In this document: in pieces, positions 45,812 to 54,152 of the stretch | How positions within the stretch are numbered: position 1 is the first letter of the stretch | Layout: each line of letters begins with the position of its first letter | Assembly (NCBI RefSeq): GCF_017313275.1 | Contig: NZ_JAFLNM010000001.1 | Location: 1,488,001 to 1,552,000, forward strand | Length of the DNA: 64,000 nt | Reading direction: 5' to 3' | Source of the DNA: Flagellimonas profundi | GTDB taxonomy: Bacteria; Bacteroidota; Bacteroidia; Flavobacteriales; Flavobacteriaceae | Notes under the pieces: generated by a model | Databases searched by the model: none | What the model saw: the letters and a program-made list of their open reading frames with translations, nothing else | What the model was told of the DNA's origin: nothing | Made by a program: the position numbers and the translations under genes

Positions 45812-46753
45812 ATGACGATTACCCAACTTCAATATGTGCTAGCCGTTGCCGAGCATAAGAACTTTACCCTGGCCGCGGAAAAGAGCTTTGTTACCCAACC
45901 TACCCTAAGTATGCAGGTGCAAAAGCTGGAAGATGAGTTGGACGTACTGATTTTTGATCGCAGTAAAAAGCCCATATCCATTACAGAGGTTGGAGAAAAA
46001 ATTGTGGCGCAGGCAAAGAACATTGTCGCCGAAGCGGAACGCATAAAAGATATTGTTGATCAAGACAAAGGATACATTGGAGGCGATTATACCCTTGGCA
46101 TAATACCTACCGTAATGCCTACATTGCTCCCGATGTTCTTAAATGCATTCATTAAAAAGTACCCAAAAGTAAACTTGATCATTAAGGAGCAATCCACGCA
46201 AACCATGATCAAAAATATTTTGGACGGGCATTTAGATGCCGGTATAGCGGCCACTCCATTGGAAATCGAGTTTATCAAAGAGCGCCCTTTATATTATGAG
46301 CCTTTTATAGGCTATGTTCCTAAAAATCATCGTTTGGCGTCCGAGGTTGAATTAACCACAGAACATTTGGATGTAAACGATATCCTGCTTTTGCAAGATG
46401 GTCACTGTTTTCGTGAAGGGGTAATCAACTTATGCAAAGCTTCCAAAAGTAGGCTTGGAGAGCAATTTAAAATAGAAAGCGGAAGTTTTGAGACCTTAGT
46501 GAGTTTAGCTGACGAAGGAATGGGCATGACCTTACTGCCATATTTGAACACCCTTCATTTGGAAGAAGACAAAAAAGAAAACCTCAAAACTTTTAAAAAC
46601 CCTGTACCAGCTAGGGAAATAAGTTTGATTTATCATAAAAGTGAACTGAAAATACAAATAACGGATGCTTTGAGAGAAGTTATCTCAAGTATCGTGCGTG
46701 GAGCCATTGCTTTTCAAGATGTGAAAATCATCAGTCCCTTGGCCAAAAATTAA
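45812..46753 (+). CDS. oxyR: LysR-type hydrogen peroxide sensor OxyR
   Basis: 313 residues. HTH at about 1-60 (TQLQYVLAVAEHKNFTLAAE, VTQPTLSMQVQKLE), then the effector domain. The redox cysteines sit in GHCFREGVINLC: Cys199 and Cys208, the same numbers and the same 9-residue spacing as E. coli OxyR. Hydrogen peroxide should oxidise them to a disulfide and switch on catalase, peroxiredoxin or Dps genes. No such target is next to it; sodC is far away at 24113. A small conserved gene is convergent with it. Confidence 0.95.
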   Translation: MTITQLQYVLAVAEHKNFTLAAEKSFVTQPTLSMQVQKLEDELDVLIFDRSKKPISITEVGEKIVAQAKNIVAEAERIKDIVDQDKGYIGGDYTLGIIPTVMPTLLPMFLNAFIKKYPKVNLIIKEQSTQTMIKNILDGHLDAGIAATPLEIEFIKERPLYYEPFIGYVPKNHRLASEVELTTEHLDVNDILLLQDGHCFREGVINLCKASKSRLGEQFKIESGSFETLVSLADEGMGMTLLPYLNTLHLEEDKKENLKTFKNPVPAREISLIYHKSELKIQITDALREVISSIVRGAIAFQDVKIISPLAKN

Positions 46754-46754
46754 A

Positions 46755-46777
46755 AGAGCCGCTTTTCAGCGGCTCTC
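46755..46777. terminator. shared hairpin between oxyR and the small convergent gene
   Basis: Arms AGAGCCGCT / AGCGGCTCT around TTTC. The T-rich tract is better on the minus strand (TTTTAATTTTT), so it mainly ends the small minus-strand gene and may assist oxyR. Confidence 0.65.
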
Positions 46778-46786
46778 GGTAGTGTT

Positions 46787-46984
46787 TTAGGCTTTTAATA
46801 GTAATAATGTTGGTTGTAATTCTGGTTTGTCCACAATAAAAAATTGCAACCAGATTCTAAGTTCGTTCACTTCACTGGGTAATAATCTCGAAATAGCTTT
46901 CTTGAGTTCCCTAGCGAAGAGTTTAACATCAAAACTCACCTTTTGAAGGATTGTTTTGGTGTAATCTAACATAGCTCTAGGCAT
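46787..46984 (-). CDS. small conserved hypothetical protein next to oxyR
   Basis: 65 residues: MPRAMLDYTKTILQKVSFD, then KLFARELKKAISRLLPSEVN and a short C-terminal part ending QPTLLLLKA. It is soluble, basic and helical. I recall similar short proteins (with the LDYTKTVLQKVSFD opening and the LLP-x-E-V segment) in many Flavobacteriia, which supports it as a real gene, but this is from memory. It has its own terminator (46755-46777) and about 118 bases of upstream space to the divergent dacB. Function unknown; the oxyR neighbourhood suggests a redox-stress link. Confidence 0.65.
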   Translation of the reverse strand: MPRAMLDYTKTILQKVSFDVKLFARELKKAISRLLPSEVNELRIWLQFFIVDKPELQPTLLLLKA

Positions 46985-47103
46985 ATTAATTTGATTAAAT
47001 TGGATAATAGGTCGTCTTTAAAATTACTAAAAAAGCCGTTTGCATAGCTCAATTTCCAGTTAAAAATTGAACAACTTGTTGTTAAAATCGATGAACTGCA
47101 CAT

Positions 47104-48387
47104 ATGTACCCATTAAACAGGAATCTATATAACCTATTGATTTTTAATTTATTACTGATTTCATTTCTTTTGATTGGGTGTAATTCCACCAAAAAAATGG
47201 TCAACTCCCAATTGAACAATGATCACCTTGGAAACTCATTTCATGGCCTGGTAATAACAGATGCCAATACCCAAAAAGAAATTTATGACCGTAATGGCGA
47301 TAAATATTTTACCCCGGCCAGCAATACCAAGATTGTAACTTTCTATACGGGTCTAAAATTACTCCCCAAAAACATACCCACCTTAAACTACATAGTGGCC
47401 AACGATACATTATTTGTGGAAGGAACAGGTGACCCATCTTGGTTGCATCCTTATTTTAAGGACAGTACAGCAATACATTGGATGCGAAATCAAGAAACCA
47501 TAGCACTTTATACCAAAAACCATAGCGAACAGCGATATGGACCCGGTTGGGCATGGGAAGATTATGACGCTTATTTCTCTCCAGAAAAATCCACCCTACC
47601 ACTTTACGGCAATGTGGTCACCATTTCCAACAACGACAGTTTGAAGGTTTCCCCTGAACATTTTAAAAATCAAATTACCGTTAAGGATACCGTCATAAAA
47701 CGAGAAGAGTTCCACAATAAATTTTACATTGCCCCAATGGAACAAGATACTTTGGAGGTTCCTTATGTGACCAGCGATAGTTTAACCAAGCGATTATTGG
47801 AAACAGCCACGGGAAATAAGATTTTCTTGACCTCGCATTTCCCCGAAGGCGAAAAGCAAACTTTATACGGCATTGAGACGGACTCCATTTACAAACGGAT
47901 GCTTTTTGAAAGCGATAACTTTTTGGCCGAACAACTATTATTAGCTGCCTCCGGTACGATTTCCGACACACTGAGCACCAAAAAAGTCATTGACTATATG
48001 TTGGAAAACCACTTAAAAGATTTGGAACACCAACCTCGTTGGGTGGATGGTTCGGGGCTTTCCAGATACAATTTGTTCACACCGAGGTCCTTTGTACAGA
48101 TTCTTCAGAAATTGCACCGGGAAATTTCAGAAGAACGACTATTCGCCATTTTTCCGATGTGGGGACCCGATAGCACCGTTGAACAATGGGAAGACCCGAC
48201 CACAGAGGCTTTTCTTTTTGCCAAATCGGGATCCGTTGGAAACAACTACAATGTAAGTGGGTATGTAAAAACGAAATCGGGCAAACTACTCATCTTTAGT
48301 TTTATGAACAACCATTTTAGGGTGCCCTCCATAAAAATCAGGGAAACCATCTACACTACCTTAAAAAAACTATACGAAAACTACTGA
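47104..48387 (+). CDS. dacB: D-alanyl-D-alanine carboxypeptidase/endopeptidase (S13, PBP4 type), lipoprotein
   Basis: 427 residues. Lipobox FLLIGC (Cys26). Penicillin-binding motifs: SNTK with Ser73 and Lys76 in PASNTKIV, the SxN-like DGSGLSRYN, and KSG in FAKSGSVGNN, which replaces the usual KTG. These are those of class C PBP4/DacB enzymes, which remove the terminal D-Ala or cut cross-links in peptidoglycan. The chain is shorter than E. coli DacB (477), so the inserted domain is reduced. Its 3' end overlaps the convergent nudK by 7 bases. Confidence 0.9.
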   Translation: MYPLNRNLYNLLIFNLLLISFLLIGCNSTKKMVNSQLNNDHLGNSFHGLVITDANTQKEIYDRNGDKYFTPASNTKIVTFYTGLKLLPKNIPTLNYIVANDTLFVEGTGDPSWLHPYFKDSTAIHWMRNQETIALYTKNHSEQRYGPGWAWEDYDAYFSPEKSTLPLYGNVVTISNNDSLKVSPEHFKNQITVKDTVIKREEFHNKFYIAPMEQDTLEVPYVTSDSLTKRLLETATGNKIFLTSHFPEGEKQTLYGIETDSIYKRMLFESDNFLAEQLLLAASGTISDTLSTKKVIDYMLENHLKDLEHQPRWVDGSGLSRYNLFTPRSFVQILQKLHREISEERLFAIFPMWGPDSTVEQWEDPTTEAFLFAKSGSVGNNYNVSGYVKTKSGKLLIFSFMNNHFRVPSIKIRETIYTTLKKLYENY

Positions 48388-48968
48388 TCAAAAATCCCTT
48401 GAACTTGGGCATATTGCAGCAACATGATGGTTTTTGCATCTTTGATTTCACCGGATTCCATCATAGCAATGGCTTTTTTAAAATCCAGCTCCAATACCTC
48501 GATGTTCTCCGTTTCGTCTTCAGCACCGCCACCTTCGCCGATCTTCATGCCGTCTTCATAAGCCCCGATAAAAAAGTGGAGTATTTCCGTAACCGAACCT
48601 GGTGACATATAGGATTCAAAAACCTTTTTAACCCTATCAATTTTATAGCCTGTCTCCTCCTCTACCTCCATTTTAATGGTCTCCTCTGCATTGCCCTTTT
48701 CCAAAAGACCCGCACAAACCTCGATCATCATTCCATCTACATTGCCATTCACATAGGTAGGCATTCGAAACTGCTTCGTTAGTACCACCTTTCCCTTTTC
48801 AATATTATATAAAAGAATGGCTGCTCCATTGCCGCGGTCATAAGACTCACGAATTTGCTTTTCCCAAACGCCATCGTCCCGTAAATATTCAAAAGTGATT
48901 TTTTCAAGGGAATACCAGTTGTTCGATAGTAGTTCCCGTTGCATGTTCCTGATTCTGTCGTTGGCCAA
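48381..48968 (-). CDS. nudK: NUDIX hydrolase, GDP-mannose pyrophosphatase type
   Basis: 195 residues, the E. coli NudK length (191). Nudix region AGLLEKGNAEETIKMEVEEETGY, shown as EVEEETGY with the preceding arginine place taken by Met; NudK proteins are known to deviate there as well. VVLTKQFRMPTYVNGN and ESYMSPGSVTEILHFFIG are family segments. It hydrolyses GDP-mannose or related nucleotide sugars to GMP and sugar phosphate. Convergent and overlapping with dacB; 100 bases of upstream sequence separate it from the divergent M81 gene. Confidence 0.88.
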   Translation of the reverse strand: MANDRIRNMQRELLSNNWYSLEKITFEYLRDDGVWEKQIRESYDRGNGAAILLYNIEKGKVVLTKQFRMPTYVNGNVDGMMIEVCAGLLEKGNAEETIKMEVEEETGYKIDRVKKVFESYMSPGSVTEILHFFIGAYEDGMKIGEGGGAEDETENIEVLELDFKKAIAMMESGEIKDAKTIMLLQYAQVQGIFDQ

Positions 48969-49031
48969 AATGAATAAGTTTTTTCTAAATATAGGCCTTA
49001 TCCATTTATCATTCTGAATTATGCTCTTCTT

Positions 49032-49063
49032 TTGACACCATCACAATAATGTCGATATTTATA
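49032..49063 (+). promoter_or_regulatory. promoter of the M81 peptidase gene
   Basis: TTG at 49032-49034, a 21-base spacer and TATTTATA at 49056-49063. Transcription would start near 49070, on top of the first ATG at 49069, which argues for the second ATG at 49093 as the true start. Confidence 0.45.
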
Positions 49064-49092
49064 CTTTAATGGAACCAACCAAACCGTATACC

Positions 49093-50649
49093 ATGCGCAA
49101 CCCCATACTTTATCTATTCCTTTTTGTTATCCTGATAGGCTGTAAGAACAACACTGAAAAAAAACTGCCTCGAATAGCCATTGCAGGGCTGGGAATTGAA
49201 TCCAGTACATTTTCGCCCGCCCTTACCCATGAAGAAGCCTTTCATCCCAAAATCGGGGATTCCATATTTAACCGTTACCCGTTTATGGAGGCAGATTCTT
49301 CCTTGAGACAACGGGCCGAGTGGGTTCCCACTTTAGTGGGAAAATCATTGCCCGGTGGCACCGTAACCCGTGAAGCCTATGAGTCATTGGTGGGCAAAAC
49401 ATTGACGATGTTGGAAGAAAATATGCCTTACGATGGATTATTTTTTGATATTCATGGCGCTATGAGTGTGGTTGGATTGGACGACCCGGAAGGGGACCTG
49501 ATCAAAAGAATCCGTGCAGTGGTGGGAACCAATGTACTGATCTCCACTTCCATGGACTTGCACGGGAATGTTTCCAAACGATTGGCACAACACTCCGATT
49601 TGATCACTTGCTATCGTATGGCCCCACACGAGGATGCCACGGAATCGCGCAAACGGGCCGTGAAAAACCTGGTTACTAGATTGGAAAACGGAAAAGGTAA
49701 GCCAAAATATAAAGCCTGGGTTCCAGTGCCCATTTTACTGCCCGGAGAAAAAACAAGTACCCGAGTAGAGCCTGGAAAAAGTCTGTATGCCAAAGTGCCC
49801 GAAGTGGAGCAAAAAGAAGGTGTTATCGATGCAGCCATATGGATAGGCTACGCGTGGGCCGATGAACCGCGAAACCATGCTGTTGTCATGGTAACGGGCG
49901 ACGACGAACAGCAGGTAACCGAAGGAGCAGAAAAACTGGCCAATAGTTTTTGGGATGTCCGCAAAGAATTTGAGTTCGTGGCCCCCACAAAATCATATGA
50001 AGAAGCATTGGAACTTGCCCTTGCGAGCAATAAAAAACCTTTTATATTAAGTGATATGGGGGACAACCCCACCGCAGGCGGTGCTGGCGATGTTACCTGG
50101 ACCTTGACGGAACTTTTAAAACGAGAGGAATTCCACGCAGCCGATGGAAAATCGTTGATTTATGCATCCATTCCCGGACCGAAATTGGTAGAAGAAGCCA
50201 TAAAAGTCGGTGTGGGTGGAAAAGTAAGTGCACCTGTTGGTGCCGAAATAGACGATAGGTATGCTCCACCTCTTATGTTAACAGGAGAAGTGACCGCTAT
50301 TAAACAGGGTGATATACATGCGGAGACCGAGGTCGTGGTAAAAGTGGACAATGCCCATGTTATCGTTACGAAAAAAAGGAAGCCGTACCACAGGAAATCC
50401 GATTTTACCAACTTGGGGCTTATCCCGAGTGAAACCGACATCATTGTGGTAAAAATTGGTTATTTGGTCCCTGAACTGTACAACATGCGCGGAGATTGGA
50501 TCATGGCGTTAACACCTGGAGGAGTGGACCAAGACCTGGAGCGTTTGGGACACAAAAGGATTATAAGGCCCATGTTCCCTTATGATGAAGATATGGAACG
50601 ACCAGACCTTTCGGCGCGTTTGATCAAGGCTTCGGATGAGCTGGATTAA
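49093..50649 (+). CDS. M81 family metallopeptidase (MlrC-like), lipoprotein
   Basis: 518 residues from the ATG at 49093; this start gives a clean lipoprotein leader with Cys17 (FVILIGC) and fits the promoter. An ATG at 49069 would add 8 residues. M81 features: IAGLGIESSTFSP, GLFFDIHGAMSV (metal His), SMDLHGNVSKRLA, CYRMAPHEDATESRKRA, SDMGDNPTAGGAGD. The family includes MlrC, which degrades linearised microcystin peptides; a periplasmic peptide or N-acyl substrate is likely here. It is convergent with the DUF2461 gene, with a 4-base overlap. Confidence 0.88.
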   Translation: MRNPILYLFLFVILIGCKNNTEKKLPRIAIAGLGIESSTFSPALTHEEAFHPKIGDSIFNRYPFMEADSSLRQRAEWVPTLVGKSLPGGTVTREAYESLVGKTLTMLEENMPYDGLFFDIHGAMSVVGLDDPEGDLIKRIRAVVGTNVLISTSMDLHGNVSKRLAQHSDLITCYRMAPHEDATESRKRAVKNLVTRLENGKGKPKYKAWVPVPILLPGEKTSTRVEPGKSLYAKVPEVEQKEGVIDAAIWIGYAWADEPRNHAVVMVTGDDEQQVTEGAEKLANSFWDVRKEFEFVAPTKSYEEALELALASNKKPFILSDMGDNPTAGGAGDVTWTLTELLKREEFHAADGKSLIYASIPGPKLVEEAIKVGVGGKVSAPVGAEIDDRYAPPLMLTGEVTAIKQGDIHAETEVVVKVDNAHVIVTKKRKPYHRKSDFTNLGLIPSETDIIVVKIGYLVPELYNMRGDWIMALTPGGVDQDLERLGHKRIIRPMFPYDEDMERPDLSARLIKASDELD

Positions 50650-51305
50650 ACGGTGACTGCTTGGTTCAAATATTGACGAAAGGGAAGCATTTCCTTGTAA
50701 ACTTCAACGATTTTTTCCTTGAAATCATTGCTAAGCACATCCTTCTTTGTTAACCCGTACTCCACAGCAAAGGTTTTGTTGCGAAGCAATTCTATATGAG
50801 GATGGTCGTTGGAAAATCCTTTGGGTGATGACACCAGTTTTTCGTCTTCATACAGGCCACCGAACATTTTTTTGAAAGATGGTTTATCAAGAATAGCCTG
50901 CAATTCCTCCCCATTATAATCAATGGCATCGCGGATACTACGAAGGGTTTTGGAATCGGGTCGCCAGCGACCACCGGCCAACAAACAATGTTTTAGACCG
51001 ATTTCAATATAAAAATCTGCAGAATTGGGTGCTTTGTCCAATCCAGCACCAAAGTGATCTTTATAAATGGGCTTATTCGGGTGGAACATCAAATTATTAT
51101 TGATTCGGTTGATGCCCTTTTTACCAGGAGTTGGGTAATAATCATCATGGAGCTGGGCCATGGTCATATCCAGATCATCCAGCCATCCGATAAAATCATT
51201 GCGGAGGGATTTGTACCATTTGCGATTGGCATCCATCCATTCCTTGTTATTGTTTTGTTGAAGTTCTTCCAGAAAATGGAACAGGTCGTTGAAATTCATA
51301 TCCAC
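50646..51305 (-). CDS. DUF2461 (TIGR02453) family protein
   Basis: 219 residues without signal peptide. Characteristic segments: LFHFLEELQQNNNKEWMDAN, NRINNNLMFHPNKPIYKDHFGAG (shown in part as FHPNKPIYKDHFG), ADFYIEIG, LAGGRWRPDSKTLRSIRDAI and PKGFSNDHPHIELLR. The family is widespread, cytosolic and of unknown function. Overlaps the convergent M81 gene by 4 bases. Upstream are 277 bases of repeat-containing intergenic sequence before the AIM24-like gene. Confidence 0.9.
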   Translation of the reverse strand: MDMNFNDLFHFLEELQQNNNKEWMDANRKWYKSLRNDFIGWLDDLDMTMAQLHDDYYPTPGKKGINRINNNLMFHPNKPIYKDHFGAGLDKAPNSADFYIEIGLKHCLLAGGRWRPDSKTLRSIRDAIDYNGEELQAILDKPSFKKMFGGLYEDEKLVSSPKGFSNDHPHIELLRNKTFAVEYGLTKKDVLSNDFKEKIVEVYKEMLPFRQYLNQAVTV

Positions 51306-51356
51306 AAAAGAAGTGAATTTTTCAGACTTAAACTTCAGACTTCAGATATCGGATGA

Positions 51357-51434
51357 GATTCTTCACTTTGTTCAGAATGACATTTGGTACAGTTCAGCAA
51401 GACAAAAAAGATTCTTCCCTTTGTTCAGAATGAC
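51357..51434. repeat. two near-identical 25-base direct repeats
   Basis: Copies at 51357-51381 and 51410-51434, 53 bases apart start to start, differ at one base. The core is TTTGTTCAGAATGAC preceded by GATTCTTC. The flanks hold degenerate CTCCTGACT/CTCCTAATT units at about 51457-51490. I recall this kind of element as a dispersed intergenic repeat in Flavobacteriaceae. Confidence 0.8.
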
Positions 51435-51582
51435 GTTGATACGCAAAACAACTGACTCCTGACTACAAACTCCTAATTCCTTACTCCTGGCTTCTTGATA
51501 TAAGATTTCTCGAATGCGCCCGAAATGATATCAAAATCACTTGGACCATAAACTTCTTAAATCTGACCTCCAATATTACCTT

Positions 51583-52383
51583 CTAGAACCGGTTATCCCC
51601 ATCCAAAAGATCACCGATACCACCCAAGATACTGCCTTCACCTTTATCTTTTCCGCCACCTCTAGGTGCAGCCGCCCAAACACGACTGGCCAACCTACTA
51701 AATGGCAACGATTGAATATAAACGGTTCCAGGACCGCGTAGCGTAGCAAAAAAGAGTCCCTCACCACCGAATACGGAGTTTCGGATACCCCCGATGAATT
51801 CAATATCGTAGTCCACGGTATGGGAAAAGCCAACAATACAACCGGTATCCACTCGTAGGGTCTCGCCAGGTGCCAACGTTTTTTTGGCCATGGTTCCACC
51901 GGCGTGCACAAAGGCCATTCCATCACCTTCCAGTTTTTGCATTATAAAACCTTCTCCTCCAAAAAACCCGCGCCCCAAACGTTTGGAGAATTCAATACCA
52001 ACGGAAACACCTTTGGCAGCACACAGGAATGCATCTTTTTGGCAGATGAACTTCCCTCCTTTTTCGGAAAGGTCAATAGGCACAATTTTACCGGGATATG
52101 GCGAAGCAAAACTTACCTGCTTTTTACCTTGGCCTACGTTCAGGAAAGCGGTCATAAAAAGGCTCTCACCTGTGAGCAATCGTTTACCTGCGGAGAATAC
52201 CTTGCCCAGTACGCTGGTATCTTGGTTGGAACCGTCTCCGAAGATGGTGTCCATTTTAATATCCTGGTCCATCATCATAAAAGTGCCCGCTTCGGCAACA
52301 ACAGCTTCTTGAGGGTCCAATTCTATTTCCACATATTGCATTTCTTCGCCATAAATGTGGTAGTCTATTTCGTGTGCGTTCAT
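51583..52383 (-). CDS. AIM24 / TIGR00266 family protein
   Basis: 266 residues, no signal peptide. The beta-rich AIM24 fold is recognised from [20 protein letters not shown] near the N-terminus, [20 protein letters not shown] in the middle and [22 protein letters not shown] toward the end. The C-terminal glycine-rich tail ([13 protein letters not shown]) is usual. The yeast namesake affects mitochondrial inner-membrane organisation; the bacterial role is unknown. It is a single gene; its minus-strand neighbour DUF4442 starts 113 bases upstream of it. Confidence 0.9.
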   Translation of the reverse strand: MNAHEIDYHIYGEEMQYVEIELDPQEAVVAEAGTFMMMDQDIKMDTIFGDGSNQDTSVLGKVFSAGKRLLTGESLFMTAFLNVGQGKKQVSFASPYPGKIVPIDLSEKGGKFICQKDAFLCAAKGVSVGIEFSKRLGRGFFGGEGFIMQKLEGDGMAFVHAGGTMAKKTLAPGETLRVDTGCIVGFSHTVDYDIEFIGGIRNSVFGGEGLFFATLRGPGTVYIQSLPFSRLASRVWAAAPRGGGKDKGEGSILGGIGDLLDGDNRF

Positions 52384-52495
52384 GTTTTATTATTGTTTTT
52401 TGATTTCTATTTATATGTTGATGGAAAGCTGGTTTTGTTACAGTTTAGGGAAAACCCATTTCTCCTAAACTTTTAGCATTCGTCTTTAACCCGAA

Positions 52496-52951
52496 TCACC
52501 CCTTCACCTTCACGGTCCACTCAAAATGAAAGGTGGACACCTCTACCCCATCTTGGTTGACCCCGACGGCTTTCATCCAGCAAGTTTGTCCCTCTCCCGT
52601 TTCCACGGTCTTTTTTATCGCATCGGCAATCAGTTCGCCGTCTTCACAGGTAAAGTTGATCCTCCCCGTAGCCTTTTTGGTAAAAGTGGCTTTGTTGTTC
52701 GCTACGAGCATGGACACTTTTTTACCGCTTTTTTGTATTTCGTTCATAACCAATGCTCCCGTACTTAGCTCGGCAGCCATCCCTTGAACGGCCCAAAACA
52801 TAGAATTGAATGGATTTTGATTCATCCATTTATGCTTTACCGTGGTTATTGCTTTTTTATCGTCAATATACTTGAGCCGCACTCCGCACCACCATGCCGA
52901 AGGGAGTTTCATAAAAGTGAACATATTGATTTTACTGGGTGTAAGTGCCAT
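52496..52951 (-). CDS. DUF4442 hotdog-fold protein
   Basis: 151 residues. The DUF4442 hotdog domain is seen from MFTFMKLPSAWWCGVRLKYI, then KHKWMNQNPFNSMFWAVQGM with the helix, ELSTGALVMNEIQKSG and ISMLVANNK-type SMLVANNKATFTKKA. Related proteins are acyl-CoA thioesterase-like, but the catalytic residues of the branch are not established. Cytosolic. A DUF4870 gene is divergent from it 170 bases away. Confidence 0.85.
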   Translation of the reverse strand: MALTPSKINMFTFMKLPSAWWCGVRLKYIDDKKAITTVKHKWMNQNPFNSMFWAVQGMAAELSTGALVMNEIQKSGKKVSMLVANNKATFTKKATGRINFTCEDGELIADAIKKTVETGEGQTCWMKAVGVNQDGVEVSTFHFEWTVKVKG

Positions 52952-53034
52952 ATACTTTATTTAAGTCTGCCTAAAAATAGGTAAAAAGATGTTATCTGAT
53001 ATTGTTAATTTTATGTTAAATTATAGTACTTTGT

Positions 53035-53067
53035 TTTGCATAGTACCATCTTTTGGATATATATTTG
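53035..53067 (+). promoter_or_regulatory. promoter of the DUF4870 gene
   Basis: TTTG at 53035-53038, 21-base spacer and TATATTTG at 53060-53067, a full match to the Bacteroidota TTTG / TAnnTTTG promoter. It leaves a 5' untranslated region of about 45 bases. Confidence 0.7.
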
Positions 53068-53120
53068 CATCGTAAGCTAATAGGTTAACCCCTTTACAAT
53101 CAAAAAACATCAATCATACA

Positions 53121-53603
53121 ATGGCAACTACAATCACCAAACACGAACGAAATTTATCCGCGATCATCCACGCGTCCATGTTCTCGAAGTACTTTATTCC
53201 TTTTGGAAACTTTATACTTCCATTGATTCTATGGACAGCTAACAAAAAAGAGCATGCGTTTGTCGATTACAACGGTAAACAGGCTCTGAATTTTCAAATT
53301 AGTATGTTGCTTTATTCCATCGTGGCAGGTTTGGTCACCATTCCATTCTTTATTGGATTTTGGCCAGACTTGTTCGATTGGAACTTTTTCGGGTTCCACG
53401 GGTTGAGCGACCTCAACAACCTAAACATTCACATCGATAGCGACGATTTTAGGTTAGGAAGACTTATATGGCCTGTAGGCATATCAGGATTTTTGCAGGT
53501 GGCTCTGGCCGTTGTAAACATAGTTTTTACCATTTTGGCCACCATTAGAACCAATGAGGGGGAATATTTCAAATACCCGTTCACTATAAAATTCATCAAA
53601 TAA
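53121..53603 (+). CDS. DUF4870 membrane protein
   Basis: 160 residues. Opens with NLSAIIHASMFSKYFIPFGN and LILPLILWTANKKEHAFVD, then YNGKQALNFQISMLLYSI, the defining segments of DUF4870. Four membrane helices at about 24-42, 61-81, 113-133 and 135-150, with a His/Asp-rich loop (NIHIDSDDFRL) between the middle ones. Function unknown. It is the first gene of the group that continues with PadR, PspC and head-GIN, although 210 bases separate it from PadR. Confidence 0.87.
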   Translation: MATTITKHERNLSAIIHASMFSKYFIPFGNFILPLILWTANKKEHAFVDYNGKQALNFQISMLLYSIVAGLVTIPFFIGFWPDLFDWNFFGFHGLSDLNNLNIHIDSDDFRLGRLIWPVGISGFLQVALAVVNIVFTILATIRTNEGEYFKYPFTIKFIK

Positions 53604-53813
53604 CTATAGGAGTTTAATCACCTCCGCAATATTCATCATCAATCAAGAAAAAGGAGTTTAACCATCAATCAAAAAACGAAAAACATCAAACAATCATCAA
53701 TCAAAGAACCGTTTCCACTCCCCTGCCCAATTCAGGGGAATGGAGTGGAAGCGTCACCAAACAAAGTTTGGAAGAACAAAAACGAACAGTTAATTTAATA
53801 GAACCATGAAATT
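53604..53813 (+). promoter_or_regulatory. structured leader between DUF4870 and PadR genes
   Basis: A strong hairpin pairs TTCCACTCC (53713-53721) with GGAGTGGAA (53742-53750), extended by CCTG/CAGG around a 7-base loop with a small bulge. No T run follows, so it is not a standard terminator. Upstream, AGGAGTTTAA occurs twice and CATCAATCAA-like units several times. It may be an RNA leader or regulator site for the PadR-PspC transcript, which should start here. Confidence 0.4.
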
Positions 53814-54143
53814 ATGAACATAGAAAACACAAAAGCACAGATGCGCAAGGGGGTTCTAGAGTATTGCATCCTGTCCATCCTAAAGGATGACGACAAGTAT
53901 GCCTCAGAAATTCTGGGAGCCTTAAAGGACGCAAAGATGTTAGTAGTGGAAGGTACCATATACCCTTTGCTCACAAGGCTTAAAAATGCTGGATTGCTCA
54001 ACTACCGTTGGGAAGAATCCACATCGGGACCGCCCCGAAAATATTATGCTCTTACAGAAACGGGCCAGTTGTTTTTAAACGAACTCAATGGCACCTGGGA
54101 CGAATTAAGAAATGCAGTCAATCTGGTAACCAACACAAAATAG
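53814..54143 (+). CDS. PadR family transcriptional regulator
   Basis: 109 residues, the short PadR form. Winged helix: QMRKGVLEYCILSILKDDDK, ASEILGALKDAKMLVVEGTI, then YPLLTRLKNAGLLNYRWEES with the wing and KYYALTETGQLFLNEL. PadR proteins repress neighbouring transport or stress genes and are released by a small ligand. The PspC gene follows 9 bases later, a typical target. The ATG at 53814 gives a normal N-terminus. Confidence 0.93.
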   Translation: MNIENTKAQMRKGVLEYCILSILKDDDKYASEILGALKDAKMLVVEGTIYPLLTRLKNAGLLNYRWEESTSGPPRKYYALTETGQLFLNELNGTWDELRNAVNLVTNTK

Positions 54144-54152
54144 AATCAAAAA

